64,000 bases of DNA from contig CM038050.1 of NCBI GenBank assembly GCA_021397845.1, forward strand, positions 6,266,471-6,330,470, in the 5' to 3' direction. Numbering within the stretch: the first letter of the stretch is position 1; each line of letters opens with the position of its first letter. Below, piece by piece: positions 46,046-59,210 of the stretch. Source of the stretch: Areca catechu (taxonomy: Eukaryota; Streptophyta; Magnoliopsida; Arecales; Arecaceae). The translations under genes and the position numbers were made by a program. Under the pieces are notes generated by a model that saw only the letters and a list, made by a program, of their open reading frames with translations, did not search any database and was not told where the DNA came from.

Positions 46046-46498
46046 CAATGATAATTTATCCAAAATTTTCATGGACGACATGTAATTTCTCATTCAATAT
46101 ATATTTTAAAAAATTATAAAAAATAATTACAACAAAATATTTAATTTTATTAATTATAATTTATTAAATTCAAATTATACCATTTACATTAATTATATAA
46201 CAAATATTTATAAAGTTTTTAATCTATATTTTTTAAAAAAATAAATTTTAAATATATAGTGATTTTTTAAAATAATTAAATAATTAGTCAACCATCACAT
46301 GCATCGAAATCCTACAGGCGTGCAGGCATCGAGCACATAGCACGATTGGGCACGGAACAAAGTATGACCTGGTGAGGGACATATGTGTCCAAATGCAAGG
46401 TGCGAGCCATGCGAGGGCATACCACAGGTGATGGGTATGGCCGGATGATGGGCATCGCAAGTAGAGATGCGGGACGCATCTGGACTCGAAATATTATA

Positions 46499-46577
46499 TA
46501 ACCCTAAACCCTAAATCCTAAGACGTAAACCTTGAATCCTTAAACCTAAAACCTAAACCTTAAATCCTAAATCCATA
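46499..46577. repeat. Degenerate telomere-like CCCTAAA tract
   Basis: Repeated CCCTAAA, CCTAAA and CCTTAAA words, a worn form of the plant telomere repeat, inside the 3' part of the MULE. Confidence 0.6.
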
Positions 46578-46719
46578 TTTTTTTTTAATTTCAAATTAAC
46601 AAACTCAAAAATTATACTCTTTATTCAATAAAAAATAAATTTTATATAATTTTTAACATTTAATTAGTAAATGAAAAAATATATTTCATATAAATTTTTA
46701 AAAAAATCATGGTTCAACT

Positions 46720-46850
46720 GAAATCGCGGGTTCAACCTGCAATTCCATGAAATCGCGGGTGAAAATATGGATTCAACCCGCGATTTCATGGACTCGCCGG
46801 TTGAACCAGCATTTTTCATGAAATCACGGGTTGAACCCGCATTTTCAAAT
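46720..46850 (-). repeat. Four units of about 30 bp in the MULE right terminus
   Basis: Units start near 46720, 46749, 46790 and 46820, each of the form GAAATCGCGGGTTGAACCCG with variation. They run inverted relative to the left array at 31169-31264, as expected of terminal inverted repeats. Confidence 0.85.
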
Positions 46851-47006
46851 CCCACCTGGCCTCCACGTCACCGCCGACACCTATTTTGATAAATAAAAAT
46901 CAAACAACCACAGTTTGATAAATATTTTTTAAAATTATATTATTTAAAACAAAACTCTAAAACTATCCAAGCCAACCTAAAATGATTTTAGGAAGTTGTT
47001 TGAGCC

Positions 47007-48089
47007 TTTAACGAAGGACCACAGCCAAAGGAGGGGCCAGAGAAGCTGTGGCAAGGAGGGAAGGGGCACGGAGCCACAAGTAGGGGAAGGCTGGAGGGGA
47101 GCCATGGCCAGGTTGGAGGTGCAGAGGAACCGCAAGCGGGAGGGGAGGGGTGAAGGGGTGCATGAGAAATTAAAAAAAAACAAAAAATAATATTATATTA
47201 TATAAAAATATAATATTGTCATATCTTAAAATTTATTTATAATAAATATTATAAAAAAGTATCCTAGTAAAAATCCTAACAAATAATAAACAAGATGACA
47301 TGAAAATTTTAGTGTCCATGTTTTGTATCAATTCACAATTTACATTTTTAGACTTAAGCTGCTGGACAAAAATAACTTCAATAATTCGAAATATTTAGTG
47401 ACCATATTAGTAATATTATTATCTTCTTAGTTTTGCATCTACTTATTCTTCATTACTATAATACTGAATTCGAAACGTTTAATGGATCTAAATATCCGGT
47501 CTTTAATATCTAAATATTCTTGATCGCTACAAAATTCAAGTATTTTAAATTCAAGTTAATAACAAATATTTAACTCCATCAAATATTTCTTAATAACATA
47601 TCGAGGCCTGCATAAAATTCGGGCATTTACTTCTAAGGAGCTCAATAAGCTTATTTGTTGTGTTTGAGGATCAATAGGCTAAATTGTGTTCTCGGATAAA
47701 TAGGCAAATGCCACCATAATCTCAATCTCAATCTCAATGGTAATAAAACGGAACGTGGCCAGGTGAGCTCGGGCCGGGCTATCATGAAACGAGCGCTCAT
47801 TTCCATGCCCTCGCCCGTCGGGGAGCTCCGGAATTAGGGTTGCCCGGCTCGATCCTGGACACCATCGGCAGCAGCATTTGCCAAGGAAAATTGGCAAAGC
47901 ACATTATTCAAACATGTTGTGTAATTTCCAAACGTTGGATATACAGTATTGTTACAACTGAAAAAATGACAGGAGCAACTCTCATCTTTGTATACTGGCA
48001 AATGATGATGTAAGAATTCGTGTTGGCATGGAAAAAAAATTAAGGTCCAAAAGTTTTACTAAATGAATAATAGTACATGGTCAGAAAAA
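47007..48089. other. Intergenic region and probable 3' UTR of MON1
   Basis: Starts with a GA-rich stretch (47020-47165) whose frame is low complexity and not a recognised protein. AT-rich sequence follows, then mixed sequence up to the MON1 stop. I see no RNA gene or terminal repeats. Confidence 0.5.
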
Positions 48090-48997
48090 TCACCAGGAGA
48101 AGGGGCTTGCTCCCAACAAAAATATCTCATTTTCCAAATCCCTTACCCATTGACAAACTCTGTTGCATACCTTTATTGCCAGAGCCTGCATATTGATCAC
48201 AATCTATGTCAAGCTTTTAAATCATCAGGAAGATAACAAAACAGTCAAAGCACATTTTAAGTTATTTTGATCATTAGAGTTCCTGCATTGGTGCCCGGAA
48301 AGCTGATTGTCATCCATTTCACTAGAAAATTCAAATATTCAGAGAAAACCAAAGTACAAGCGGAATTGGCAAGGGAGAAAAAAACCAGAGCAAAGATGAG
48401 CAAACAACAATCAATAACATTAAAACTTACATATTTCATCTGTCCTTTTTAATTGGTGCCATTGCCACTAAAACGGCTGAGGTTGGTCCAAGTGCAATAC
48501 ACGGGCACAGCAGACTATGGGATTCAAGTTTAATCACTGAGCGAAATATGTTTGCTGCACTTAAGCCGGCATATAATCTAAGCTATCTCGGTTGTGGCGA
48601 TTCATATAAATGAATGGTTTCTCAAACAGTGTTATAAAAGTGGGTAAAGGTTGCAGTACCGAACCCAATTACCAACTACAAGAAAACCTAGCAAATTAGT
48701 GCAGTATATTTCTTCGATTTGGGAGGTCCATGGCCACTTCCCAAATCCCCCTCCTTTTTCCTAAATCAATCAACAAAGAGACATTCAAATAGGCCCCTGA
48801 CAAAAATGATGCTTCAATATTGTTTGACTCAAACGTGTGTTATGCTTTGACATCGAGAGAAGACATGTTTTCAAGATGAGCAAATGCTTTGCAGGAGTCC
48901 ATGGGCAGTCACTTTTTTCCCAATCTCTATGTATGTATGTATGTACGTACGTATGTTGCATGCATGCATGCATGCATACATACATACACATACACAC

Positions 48998-49033
<36 letters not shown>

Positions 49034-52000
49034 AGAATTATTGAACAATAAAGAGGATCAAACCTTGTCTGCAAGTGGATCAAATGCTGCATAAAGTTCA
49101 AAATCTTGAGTGATCCAGCAAAGTAGAACTGCCACATAACACATTAACATAATAAATCAACTTGTAAATATTCATAAATGCACAAGCAAGAGAATCCAAG
49201 CCATAAGAATATGCTTTGGTGTTTTTTTTTATTTTAAGCAGCATTATTATTTTAAAGTGTTCTTTAGCAATGAACTGTCTTTACTAGCAGAAAGTAGTAA
49301 GTTGAGAAGGGAATATAGTGTCAGGTGTTGATTAATCAAGAACAATTATGAAGGATTTCAGACAATAGCAATAAAATTGGCAATTCCGTCTGCAATCCAC
49401 TGGTCAATGGAATTTATTTCCTATTGTGGACAAATAGAAGGCCCGCATACTATAAAGAATAGAACTACAAACCTACACAAGCAAAATAAACCACATTCCT
49501 CAATCACTTCAATAAGTCTTACCATAATTTTCATCCCTTCTGAATTGTGTTTTGTTTGGCCCAGTTCCTTTGTCGTGCATGGAAGCATATAACTTTTGAT
49601 AAGCCCTATACAATCTGCATGTGTCATAGTGTGTTATTTTAAGAAGGATGGTGCCAAGTATAAGGGGAAAAAAAATCAAGATGGCGTTGCTTTGGGGAAA
49701 GCAAAAATAAATACCTTTTCGGTTGATTAGAGTTGTTTATGGGAGCAGAGAACTCTGATGATACATACTGGTCAAGGTATACACTCTTATATATGAAATG
49801 CCAAAGTCCAGCTGGGCCACCAGTGCCCACACGAGAAGAAAAAGATCCTGCTGCCATTTTATCCAGACCTAAATGAGGAGACAGAGATCCCGACCGGATA
49901 GAAGAATCAACAGGCAGGTCCTCAACTCGTAGACCACCATCTAGCATGGATCTCTGAGCTTCACAGAGAACATTTGACTTCACAAGCACAGCCTCAATGC
50001 GAATCCTATTTATAAAATTGAAATTATTTGTTCAATTAAGGGAAAACTTAAGTCAGAGTACTGCTATAAACTGGATGCAGAAGATAATTCCAATCTAAAT
50101 AGAGGGACTTCTCTCTTTATGTGCAGCAACCGACCTGCAGTCTTTGAGATGGTAGAAGGCATCTGAACTGGTTGCAAGCAATGTCAAATATGTGTCCCCC
50201 TGTAAAAATGAGACAGTAGCTAGTGGGCTAAACAATGCATTCGCAAAGAACTACATATATTTTGCAATTCAGTATCATGTAACTTCTGGTCAAATAGGTC
50301 TTCTCATATGATTCAAAATCAAGGATACCATGCATGTGGATGTTAGATGCACATCTCACTTACATCAAGAAAATGGACATAAGCATATAGGAATGCCATT
50401 GGATTATATCTTGGTAAACAAATTGGTGAGAAAGATTCAGAAGTCCTGCACAGTGGAAATACAAAATATGTAAGGGCACAGCATCTCAATTAAGCTTACA
50501 CCAGTGTAAATTAAGTCATTCTCGAAGTTTTACAGCCTTGGCCTTGACTCTTCCACCCTCCAGAAGGTCATGATGTGACAGGTTTCTGAACTGCTTATGC
50601 AAGATGCCATAAGCAGGTCCATAAATGGGGACTTAAAAACCAAACACAATCTTTTTGTGGAAAATAGAAACATAAAGGCCAGATATTTGACGTTACTATA
50701 AAGAGGTAAAATTAAAGAAGGTATCAGCAGTAGATTCTGCAAATTTAACTTCACAGGCATGGATGTCATGAAGAGAGATGCATCTTTACCATGTATATCC
50801 ATATATGATATAGCATAAGAGATTTTTAAATTAGCCGATTGAAACCAAAGATCACCAAGTCAACTAAATATACTGATAAACTCAAAGAATATACACTATA
50901 AACCGAAAACAGATTTGTATACCATGACAAAACTGAGCTAACTCTACATCAAGTGCACCAAATTTTGACTTTGCCCTTGCTTGGTTTATCAAACATGCAA
51001 TTCTAAATTTCCCTCCTGCTCAATCTTCTAAATAATATCAATTTTTCTAAAAAAATTATTTAATTACCTAAATGATTCAGAAGACAATATAAAGTTGGCA
51101 AGTAAAAGCATGTCATCAGGATGAAGAGAGGCCTTCTGTGCTCCAACAAGACTGACAACCTGTAGTTTTAACAGTCACATCAGATATTAGCAGATGAATG
51201 ACAAACAGTATTAAGAATATCTCTTGGATGACTAGAAAGTGGCTTAATTGAAAGTTTGTTATAGAAAAATCAGTACATTGTATTACCAAATCAACTTTAA
51301 GACTCCAAACTTTGATCATGTATAGAAGGAGAGCACATGTTACACACGAAAGAATATTTGAAAACATTTCATCTCCTTAAGTTAGACCCAATAGTTCGAT
51401 ATGATTTCAATGATTACAACAAAAGAGTATAAACTGTATAATCACTACATGTGCTAAGAGTTATGAGTCAATTTTCCATTGTCAATATCATCTAAAAATT
51501 CACTATGGATGCCTTAAAGCTGGCACGCATGACAGAATTGTAGAGTTCCAATTGAGAAGCAAAATCTTTTGCAACTCAAATTTAAATAAATTAAATCAAA
51601 AGAAAACAGTTTGCAAGTAAAAAAAAATGAGCTGAATAAACCAATTTCTATGGATGTGGTGGCTTCTAAAACGGTTCCACAACGGATATTCAAGAAAACA
51701 AAAAATAAAGGCCTACAAGATAAGCATGTCATGTTACAATAATACATTAAAAAGGCATCTTAATAATTCATATTTCCCACAACTGTGGGGAAGGCAAGCA
51801 GGCAGCCAATTGGTTCATCAAACATGCTATTAACACCAATAGTGGGTTTCTGTGGAGTGACGTGGTTAATTCTAATCTTGCTGAAACCGTAATGGTTCCT
51901 GCCATGGCTTGTACATAGAGTAAAATGAAGTAACCTGTATATTTCCCCCTTTTCCACAAAAGAAAAAAAGCATACAGAGAGAGAGAGAGAGGCAACTTAA

Positions 52001-55000
52001 TCTAGAACAAGAAGATGAAATTAAAAAGATCGACTAAATAAAATCGAAGGACAGGCCTTTTTTCAATACTCATTCACCAGAATGTCTATTCTTGTTTTAT
52101 GATACACCACCATAGTCTAGACAGACGACTGCTCGTAAAATGCAGGACATACTCAATGTTTGTGCTGCAGTTATCAAAAGCTAAAGTAATCTTATTCAAA
52201 ACATTGTACAATCAGGCAAAATGAAAGCATCATATATCTTGCTAAACAAGATAACATTATTTCCAGCTAAATTATCCATTGGAAATCTCTCGTTTTTGCA
52301 GATATTTGGTCTCATAGTTCATGTGTGGTTTTTCGTTTGTTGGTGACACATGAAAGTCACCCAAGAGCACAAGAAGTCACAAGCATAGGACAAGAATAGT
52401 GCAAAAGCTGTTGGTAAAATTATAACCTGTTAGTAAAATTATCCAACTACATTAATACTCGGACATTTATTGGTAGTGGTAAAAGAATACCAAAACACTG
52501 GCATGAAGAGATCTTGCATAAACACTTGGAACTGCATGGTAACTGAAAATAATTCCTTGATAAAATTGTCCCAATTTTCAGATATTGAACAAGAAATTTT
52601 GGACAAACCTTGTGTTTACACATCAATATTGCAAATAAAACCCCTGAGTCAGCAACGTCTTGCAAAATAGCAGCAGTTGCTAGTCTTGTTGCAAAAGCAA
52701 GAGGAAGGCATGTATATGCATGAAGAAATGTGGCGGGATTCCTGAAAAGATAGAAACTGATGTCAACAATAATTTACTATATCCCAAACAATTATTCACA
52801 TATTGTGATAATACTATATCATGAACTTTTGTGGCAACATACTCATGCCTTATAATGGTTTCTCTAAGCAACATACTTCGTGATTTAAACTCACTACACT
52901 GTTAACAGCTGTCAAACTCCCAGAAAGGGATAAATCTTGTTGATTACAAAGATTGTTTTGCCTAATTTTTTAAGTATATATCCTTTGCATGCACATAATA
53001 TATTTGCAGTGGTTACTCTGAAAGGCCTACAGGCACCTACCCACAAATTTAGGAGGAAAGAAGGTACAAATAACCTTGGAAAAGATCAACATCTCCTGAT
53101 TTATGTAGATGCAATGTCTCCCCAAAACTTCCATATTTGATACTGATCGTTAGAAAGAACTGTGTAAGTGGCACCAGCAACAGTCCAAAAGGAACATACC
53201 CGGCCTCTAAGTTGTTTGAACATCAGCATGTATATGACAGGTGTCAAAAAAAAATGAATAAAGCTTGTTGATGATGGTATTGGTTTCTTGAAAAAAGGGG
53301 AGAAATCTTTACACATCTACATTGCCCCAGCATAAATTCACCTAATCAAGCATTCATTTTTTTCTCTTCCTTTTGGTTTTCACCGCCTCCATAATCTTCT
53401 AATTAACAGCACATTTCAGCTTTTAATTAATACATGATAATTTCAATATCCATGTAAAAAATAGAAACCAAGAAATTAGTTTATTTTAACGATAATTTAC
53501 TAAATTGACTGGTGGTTATAAGTGCTTCCCATTATTTGCTTCAGAAGCATCAGCATGGAAGAAAAAAATGTTCAGTTCAAACACAAGAAATGCCTAGGCT
53601 GAAGCAGTCTTCCAATAGAAACTAAGTAGACCAGCTAGATAAAGTTTAAATTTTCATGAATCCATATGTACCGCAACAAGAAAGGAAAGGGACAAACCAG
53701 CCGAAGGAATGAATTAGAGAAGAGAAAACAGCATCTGTTCCTCCCAGCAAGGTAGTCATATCAAATTTTGGATTTTTCTCAAAACATCTATTAACTGACT
53801 TTGTCAAGATAAGCAGCATCTGCATCCATATCATGGCCAAAAAGGCAATGGAATCAGAAAGAAAATCATTGCTCCAGATGTCTAGTTGCATATGATGGAT
53901 ATAATACCAGGAAAAGTCCTGGAGAAGTACTAAGAGATAAAAGAAATTGCTTATGGTTATTTGAATGACTAATATTCGGGATCTTAAATCATAACATAAT
54001 AGATGTACCTGACCATAGATGAGCTCTAATTGTCCCCTCAACGCTCCATATGGCTCTTCAGTACAGCTTATGCAAACTAGATATATAGGACCTTTCACAA
54101 GAAAAACTACCTGAATGTACGATAAAGTTAAGTTAAAACAACTCATAAAAAGAGTAAATGTAATCTGCAACCCACAATTGTAAAATATTTCATCTATAAC
54201 CATCCAAAATTAATTGTGATCATAAGCATTAAATATCACTCTATCATGTCCTCAGTTCTACCAAAAAAAAGAAAAAGCCAGGGATTATAAGTTCTATCGA
54301 CAAGTCCTGAATCAGCCCCCAAGGACCAATGAAGGGTTAAAAAAGAAACATTAAAAATTTATTTAAATGCATGGCCTTTTGTGGTATATGGAAAAAGAAG
54401 TTAACACAGTTTGATGTTTTACCAAACAAATATATCAAACAATGGTGGGAAAGTTCAGTTTTTTTTTAGAAAAAGCCAAAGTATTCGATGGAACTTTTTT
54501 TGTTCAAAACACAAAACAGCATGCATTACAGGTAAGCTGCATGTTTCCATTGGCATCTAAACCAATAGATATCTTGGCTCTATGTAAGCCTATGCCAGGC
54601 ATAGGAATGCATTGTTTATAAGCAGTTTAAGTCAAAGAAAAAAAAGTTTTGAGCAATAATCTCGTAACAAGGTCATACACGGATGATATGAGCAAGCAGG
54701 TCACTATGGCGTATAGAGCTCTATCTATAGACAAATACAAACATCTCAAAGATCAATTACTATGAACCAGAGAGGCCAACAGACCTGATGGTTTCCGGCT
54801 CTTACAAGCTTGACCCTATCTCCACTGGAAAAAAAGATAAACAGAACATTGCATTAATTCACCTTGCACATAATTTAACTATATCATCCAAATCACAGAC
54901 AGATGGATTGCTGATAACAAGTAATGGGACAGGGATTGCTGGTCGATACACACATAAGCTGGTTGTAGCAGCATACCTGTTCTCCACAAAAGAAATGATA

Positions 55001-58000
55001 GCTTGCAAGGTTGCTGAGAATCCTGCTAGTTTGTGCTCATCTCCATACCTGAAAGTTCAGCAAGATCTTACATAAGATGAGCAAAATTCTCAACACAATC
55101 AAGATGTATTATATGTATTGAACCCTGTTTTTCTTTGTCCCAACATGATAATGAGCAAATATGACACCAGGTTAACACTAAAATCTCAAGACGTATTATA
55201 TGTATTGAACCCTGTTTTTCTTTGTCCCAACATAAGAATGAGCAAATATGACACCAGGTTAACACTAAAATCTAAGCATACCTTGAGTATATTGGTTTCC
55301 CAGAGTGACTTAATACAAAAAAGTGTTTCTTCCGTTTTCTCCATGAAACTGAAGCATCATCCTGCACTTCAGACAGATATCAAGTGTAAAAGGCCAATTT
55401 CAGAGTACAGGCACTTTTATAGAGTTGAAGTTCTGGTTCAAACCCTGAAGCTTCAAAAACTGGGGCACAAGGCACATTGAATAAGGACAAGGAGATTGAA
55501 GAACCCATATTAGTGAAAAAAAATATACATGATAAATATATAAATACAACTTTGCACAGACAAATGATATAAATTTGATAAACATTTTGTACTTCATACA
55601 CTGTCAACGAGCCACATGAAAGTAAGTTAGCAGGCTTAAAAATTGGAATAAAAATGGCAAGAATCAGCATGTAAATCTAGAGCAGAGTTATTATCCATGG
55701 CAAGTTTTGCAACCCTGCAAATGTCAACATCACAATAAATGACAGTTGTTCTAACAAATAAATATATGAATAGTTCCACATAGGTTGAAGTGAGTTTAGC
55801 CTAAGAAGTTTTAGGCAAACATGGAGCTTTTAGAGGAATATCAAGGAAAATTTAACACATTAAAAGATAACTAGAACAGTGCATACAATGGGCATTTACT
55901 TTTTTTATTACCCTAGCACCTTTAAATCCAGAGCCTATTGGCAAAATAGGAAGAATTTAGGTAACTTGCTGTTGTCATCAAGTGATTTGTTGTAAGACTA
56001 GGGAAAAATTATCAAATATCCTGTAAGGACTTGACAAGTACTACATAATCTACATCACATAGATTAAGCATCAAAGTGAAAGCAATTCATCTAATATCTT
56101 TAAGAACAAAGAACATCAGCAAAGCACATTTTCATCCAAGGAGATATAATCAACTAATTTAACGAACACCAAGGACCATAAGAAGTCAGGCTAAATCAAA
56201 GAAGAGAAAATTTGTACCAAAAAAAGGAGAGAGAAGAAAAGTAATCACAAATCAAAGCCAGATTGCCATAAATTACTAGAGAACACACACACACACACAC
56301 ACAAAAATAAAGCAAAATTTGCTTCTTCCTCTCAATATCTAAGGCACAAATGGCTTCCATCTGAAGCAGGCTAGAGATTAACTAATGACTAGGAACAGCC
56401 ACAATCGAAAAAATAAAACCTACAAAACTATATTATGTGAAATGGCCCTTAACTGCCAAGGGTACTCACTGTTGAAGTGCAAGCCTTCTTCAGCTGCAGC
56501 TATCAATTTTACTACACCAGCTTTCAATATATACATGCTGCAATACTTTCTGGAGCATATGCAACATGATCTGAAACAAACTCAGGGATAATCACCTATT
56601 TCATATGCATTACTCAACTATTTCAGCATATATAATAAAGAAAATATGAGGTATGATTCACCATGAAAAAAAAAGTCCTACAGAAAACTTCAACTACAAA
56701 ACAAGAATAGGAGGAAAAAAATTAAAAACCCTCGTATGAATATCAGTGATCGCAGACAACAAAATGTTTATAATGAGGAGGGGAAAGAAAAGAGTCATCA
56801 GAATATGACTTTTTATTTTGGCTCTTTTCTCAACTTATGAAGCATGATAAGGAAAGGAACTGACAAATCATTCAATTAACTTATTTAATGTTGGGAAAAA
56901 GCTGCATTGCCAAATATCTCATGGAGGAATATGCAAATAATCATGGCTAAGACAATGGTTGAAACCTAAATTTTCTCTAATGACTGGTTAGGAGTAATCC
57001 ATATGATGAAGCCAGCCAAAGAAACTTCAACCACTTGATAGGCAACAAGAAGCAATTCAGCACATGCAGATGCAATTTCAAAGCATATGAACTATTTTGA
57101 GAGGAACCACTTGGTAGAAGAGATATTGATTCTATCTCACCAAGAACCACACTCTTTACATGGCTTAAGCCAATTGAATCCCCACAAAAACTAGGCGAGC
57201 AGCATAACTTTTTCCTCCTTCCTCTACAGAACCAAGCTAAAGTCAGACAGCTCAGCAGCATAACATCAGAAGACATACGACCCAAACAAGCGTAACAATT
57301 TTGACAACTTGCTTTTTCTACAGCTGTATCTTGTCCCCATGCCCTCAACCGGTGGTTTCAGCTTTTGTTAGCATCATTGACTAACTGAATTTAAAGATGA
57401 TGGAAAATCTTTCTAATATACAACGGTCATGCTGGTGATATAAGTCAATACTGTTCATTCACTAAAGTTTCGTTATTGCATTTGATTATCCCACAACAAT
57501 GTTTCCTCCACCAGGAGGAACACAAAATATTAAGCAATGAAAAAGCAAGGATGCTCGCAAATCACTTTTCCTAAATACCTGTGACTTTACAAACAACCAC
57601 ACAAGATGGAAGCAAGCCCGGGATAGGAGACAAACACTTACAGCACAGATGTTCAATGCACTACGTACTAAACAAAGATGAAGGAAGGGATAGTCATGAC
57701 GTAGTACTTAAAGGGCGGTCGATTTTAAGCTTAATAGATCTAACAAAACTACCAACTTTACAGCAATCGCTAAATTCGAGTTATCCGTAAACCAAATTCA
57801 GAAACCACAGAACAAGAAGCAGAGAATTGCAGAACTTGCCACATCAAGATGCTCTTTTCCACGGCTCCAGTCATCCGGCGAAGCCCCTCCATCATCTACC
57901 TCCTCGATCCCACTCTCTCCACTGCTCCCCCTCTCTCCGGCATACCCGCTACTGCTAGGACTAGGCGGCGCGTCCCCGTCCTGCTCCGAATTCTCCCTCC

Positions 58001-58334
58001 AAGTAACGCCACCATGTGAGGACGACGCCCGGGCCTCTCCAGCAGCTCTCTCAACCTCATCCACCGAATCCGAAGCAGCCCCAGGCTCCTCTTCCTCGAT
58101 CTCATCGCCGGAGTAGAAATCCGCGGACAGAGATCCGTTGCTCGCAGGCTGCCGGGCACCCGAGGCATTGCGGGAATCTTCCAGGGTCGGAGAACCCAGT
58201 CGTTCCTCTTCGGCGCATTCCTGGGGCTTGGGTTCGAGGTCGGGTCCGGGGTCGGGTTTAGATTTGGAGTTAGGGTTAGGATCTGGTTTGGAAGGGCCGT
58301 CGTCGGGAGGAAGAGGACCGGGATCGGAATCCAT
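48090..58334 (-). CDS. MON1: Vacuolar fusion protein MON1 homolog, 14 exons
   Basis: MON1 forms a complex with CCZ1 that activates Rab7 on late endosomes, driving prevacuolar maturation and vacuole delivery. Exons (minus strand, 5' to 3'): 58334-57843, 55361-55282, 55048-54977, 54824-54785, 54110-54009, 53819-53698, 52741-52609, 51159-51068, 50445-50364, 50199-50135, 50005-49715, 49614-49523, 49128-49064, 48185-48090. All introns are GT-AG and the total is 1824 nt, giving 607 residues, the family's length. The N-terminal 164 residues are acidic, Pro/Ser-rich and poorly conserved. The Longin-type core then carries [96 protein letters not shown] and [20 protein letters not shown], ending in LLGASPFSW. 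Exon 1's donor (GTGGCA) is weak but is the one that keeps frame. The start is the first ATG of the GC-rich first exon. Confidence 0.96.
48929..49031. repeat. Compound microsatellite in MON1 intron 13
   Basis: Runs of TATG, then GCATGCATGCATGCATGC, then ATACATAC, ACAC and a TA run. The TATG and ATAC halves are complementary, so the tract can fold back. It ends about 30 bp downstream of the exon 13 donor in transcript sense. Confidence 0.85.
55100..55273. repeat. 87-bp tandem duplication in MON1 intron 2
   Basis: CAAGATGTATTATATGTATT at 55100 and CAAGACGTATTATATGTATT at 55187 begin two nearly identical copies. The second ends at 55273, eight bases from the exon 2 donor at 55281. Confidence 0.88.
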
Positions 58335-58536
58335 GGCGGGGATAAGGAAAGAGGCAGAAGAAAAGGCGACGATTTTGGGGTTTTGGAGGGAGACTTAGGG
58401 CTTTGATGCGAATGGGGAACAGAGCTAATTTCGTGCTCGTACCTGCCGTTCGCTGGCGGAGACCGGCAGTAGAAGGTGAGGCTGCGGTGGTTGTGACCGG
58501 TAGGTCGGGGTAATCCGGGTTAATTCCGCCAGCTAA
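58335..58536 (-). promoter_or_regulatory. MON1 5' UTR and proximal promoter region
   Basis: Sequence directly upstream of the MON1 start codon. The proximal part is purine-rich in places, then GC-richer. I do not see a clear TATA box; the triplicated repeat begins 200 bp upstream of the ATG. Confidence 0.4.
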
Positions 58537-59138
58537 AATCATAATGGGCCAGTGAATGCCGGCTCTCACACCCATTACTTTTTTTTAGATATAATTACCG
58601 AAAACTAGGCTCCACTTCCTCACGCCCCAGCCTTTCAGGCTGCAACAGAATTTATTAAATAACAGATTATTCTGTTGGCCTAGACTGGGGTATAAAATTA
58701 ATTATCAAATCACTTGGTATTTTGATAGGATGGAGATAACATATTCATCCATGCTATTTGGATGTAGTAGAAAATGTCCCTGAAAAGATAGTTACGCTTG
58801 TCGCTCCACCCTGACTTTTTATCTTATCAAAATATATATATATATATATAATCATAATGGGCCAGTGAATGCCGGCTCTCACACCCATTACTTTTTTTTA
58901 GATATAATTATCGAAAACTAGGCTCCACTTCCTCACGCCCCAGCCTTTCAGGCTGCAACAGAGTTTATTAAATAATAGATTATTCTGTTGGCCTAGACTG
59001 GGGTATAAAATTAATTATCAAATCACTTGGTATTTTGATAGGATGGAGATAACATATTCATCCATGCTATTTGGATGTAGTAGAAAATGTCCCTGAAAAG
59101 ATAGTTACGCTGGTCGCTCCACCCTCACTTTTTATTTT

Positions 59139-59210
<72 letters not shown>

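Larger units (their letters stand above)
31159..46940 (+). mobile_element. Mutator-like element (MULE) with transposase and plant mobile domain genes
   Basis: Main body of a large MULE. It contains a PB1-like N-terminal domain, a MULE transposase with SWIM and CCHC zinc motifs, and a separate PMD gene in the same orientation. Both ends carry tandem units of a dyad motif based on GAAATCGCGGGTTGAACCCG (31169-31264; 46720-46850, inverted), part of long degenerate terminal inverted repeats. It is interrupted by the CACTA at the left end and by a chromovirus at 33935-40431. With both insertions removed the element would be about 9.5 kb. The outer boundaries are approximate, and I could not find the target duplication. 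Confidence 0.75.

Noticed and set aside
21275..47006. AGGAAGTTGTTTGAACC at 21275 and AGGAAGTTGTTTGAGCC at 46990 as the MULE target duplication
   Set aside because: Too long for a 9-11 bp MULE duplication, with no inverted-repeat start beside them; a 16/17 match by chance is plausible in 64 kb.
47679..47897. A 72-codon minus-strand frame downstream of MON1
   Set aside because: Short, no family match, and located in the likely 3' flank.
53646..54203. A 185-codon minus-strand frame as a separate gene
   Set aside because: It reads through MON1 exons 5 and 6 and the intron between them; splicing explains it.
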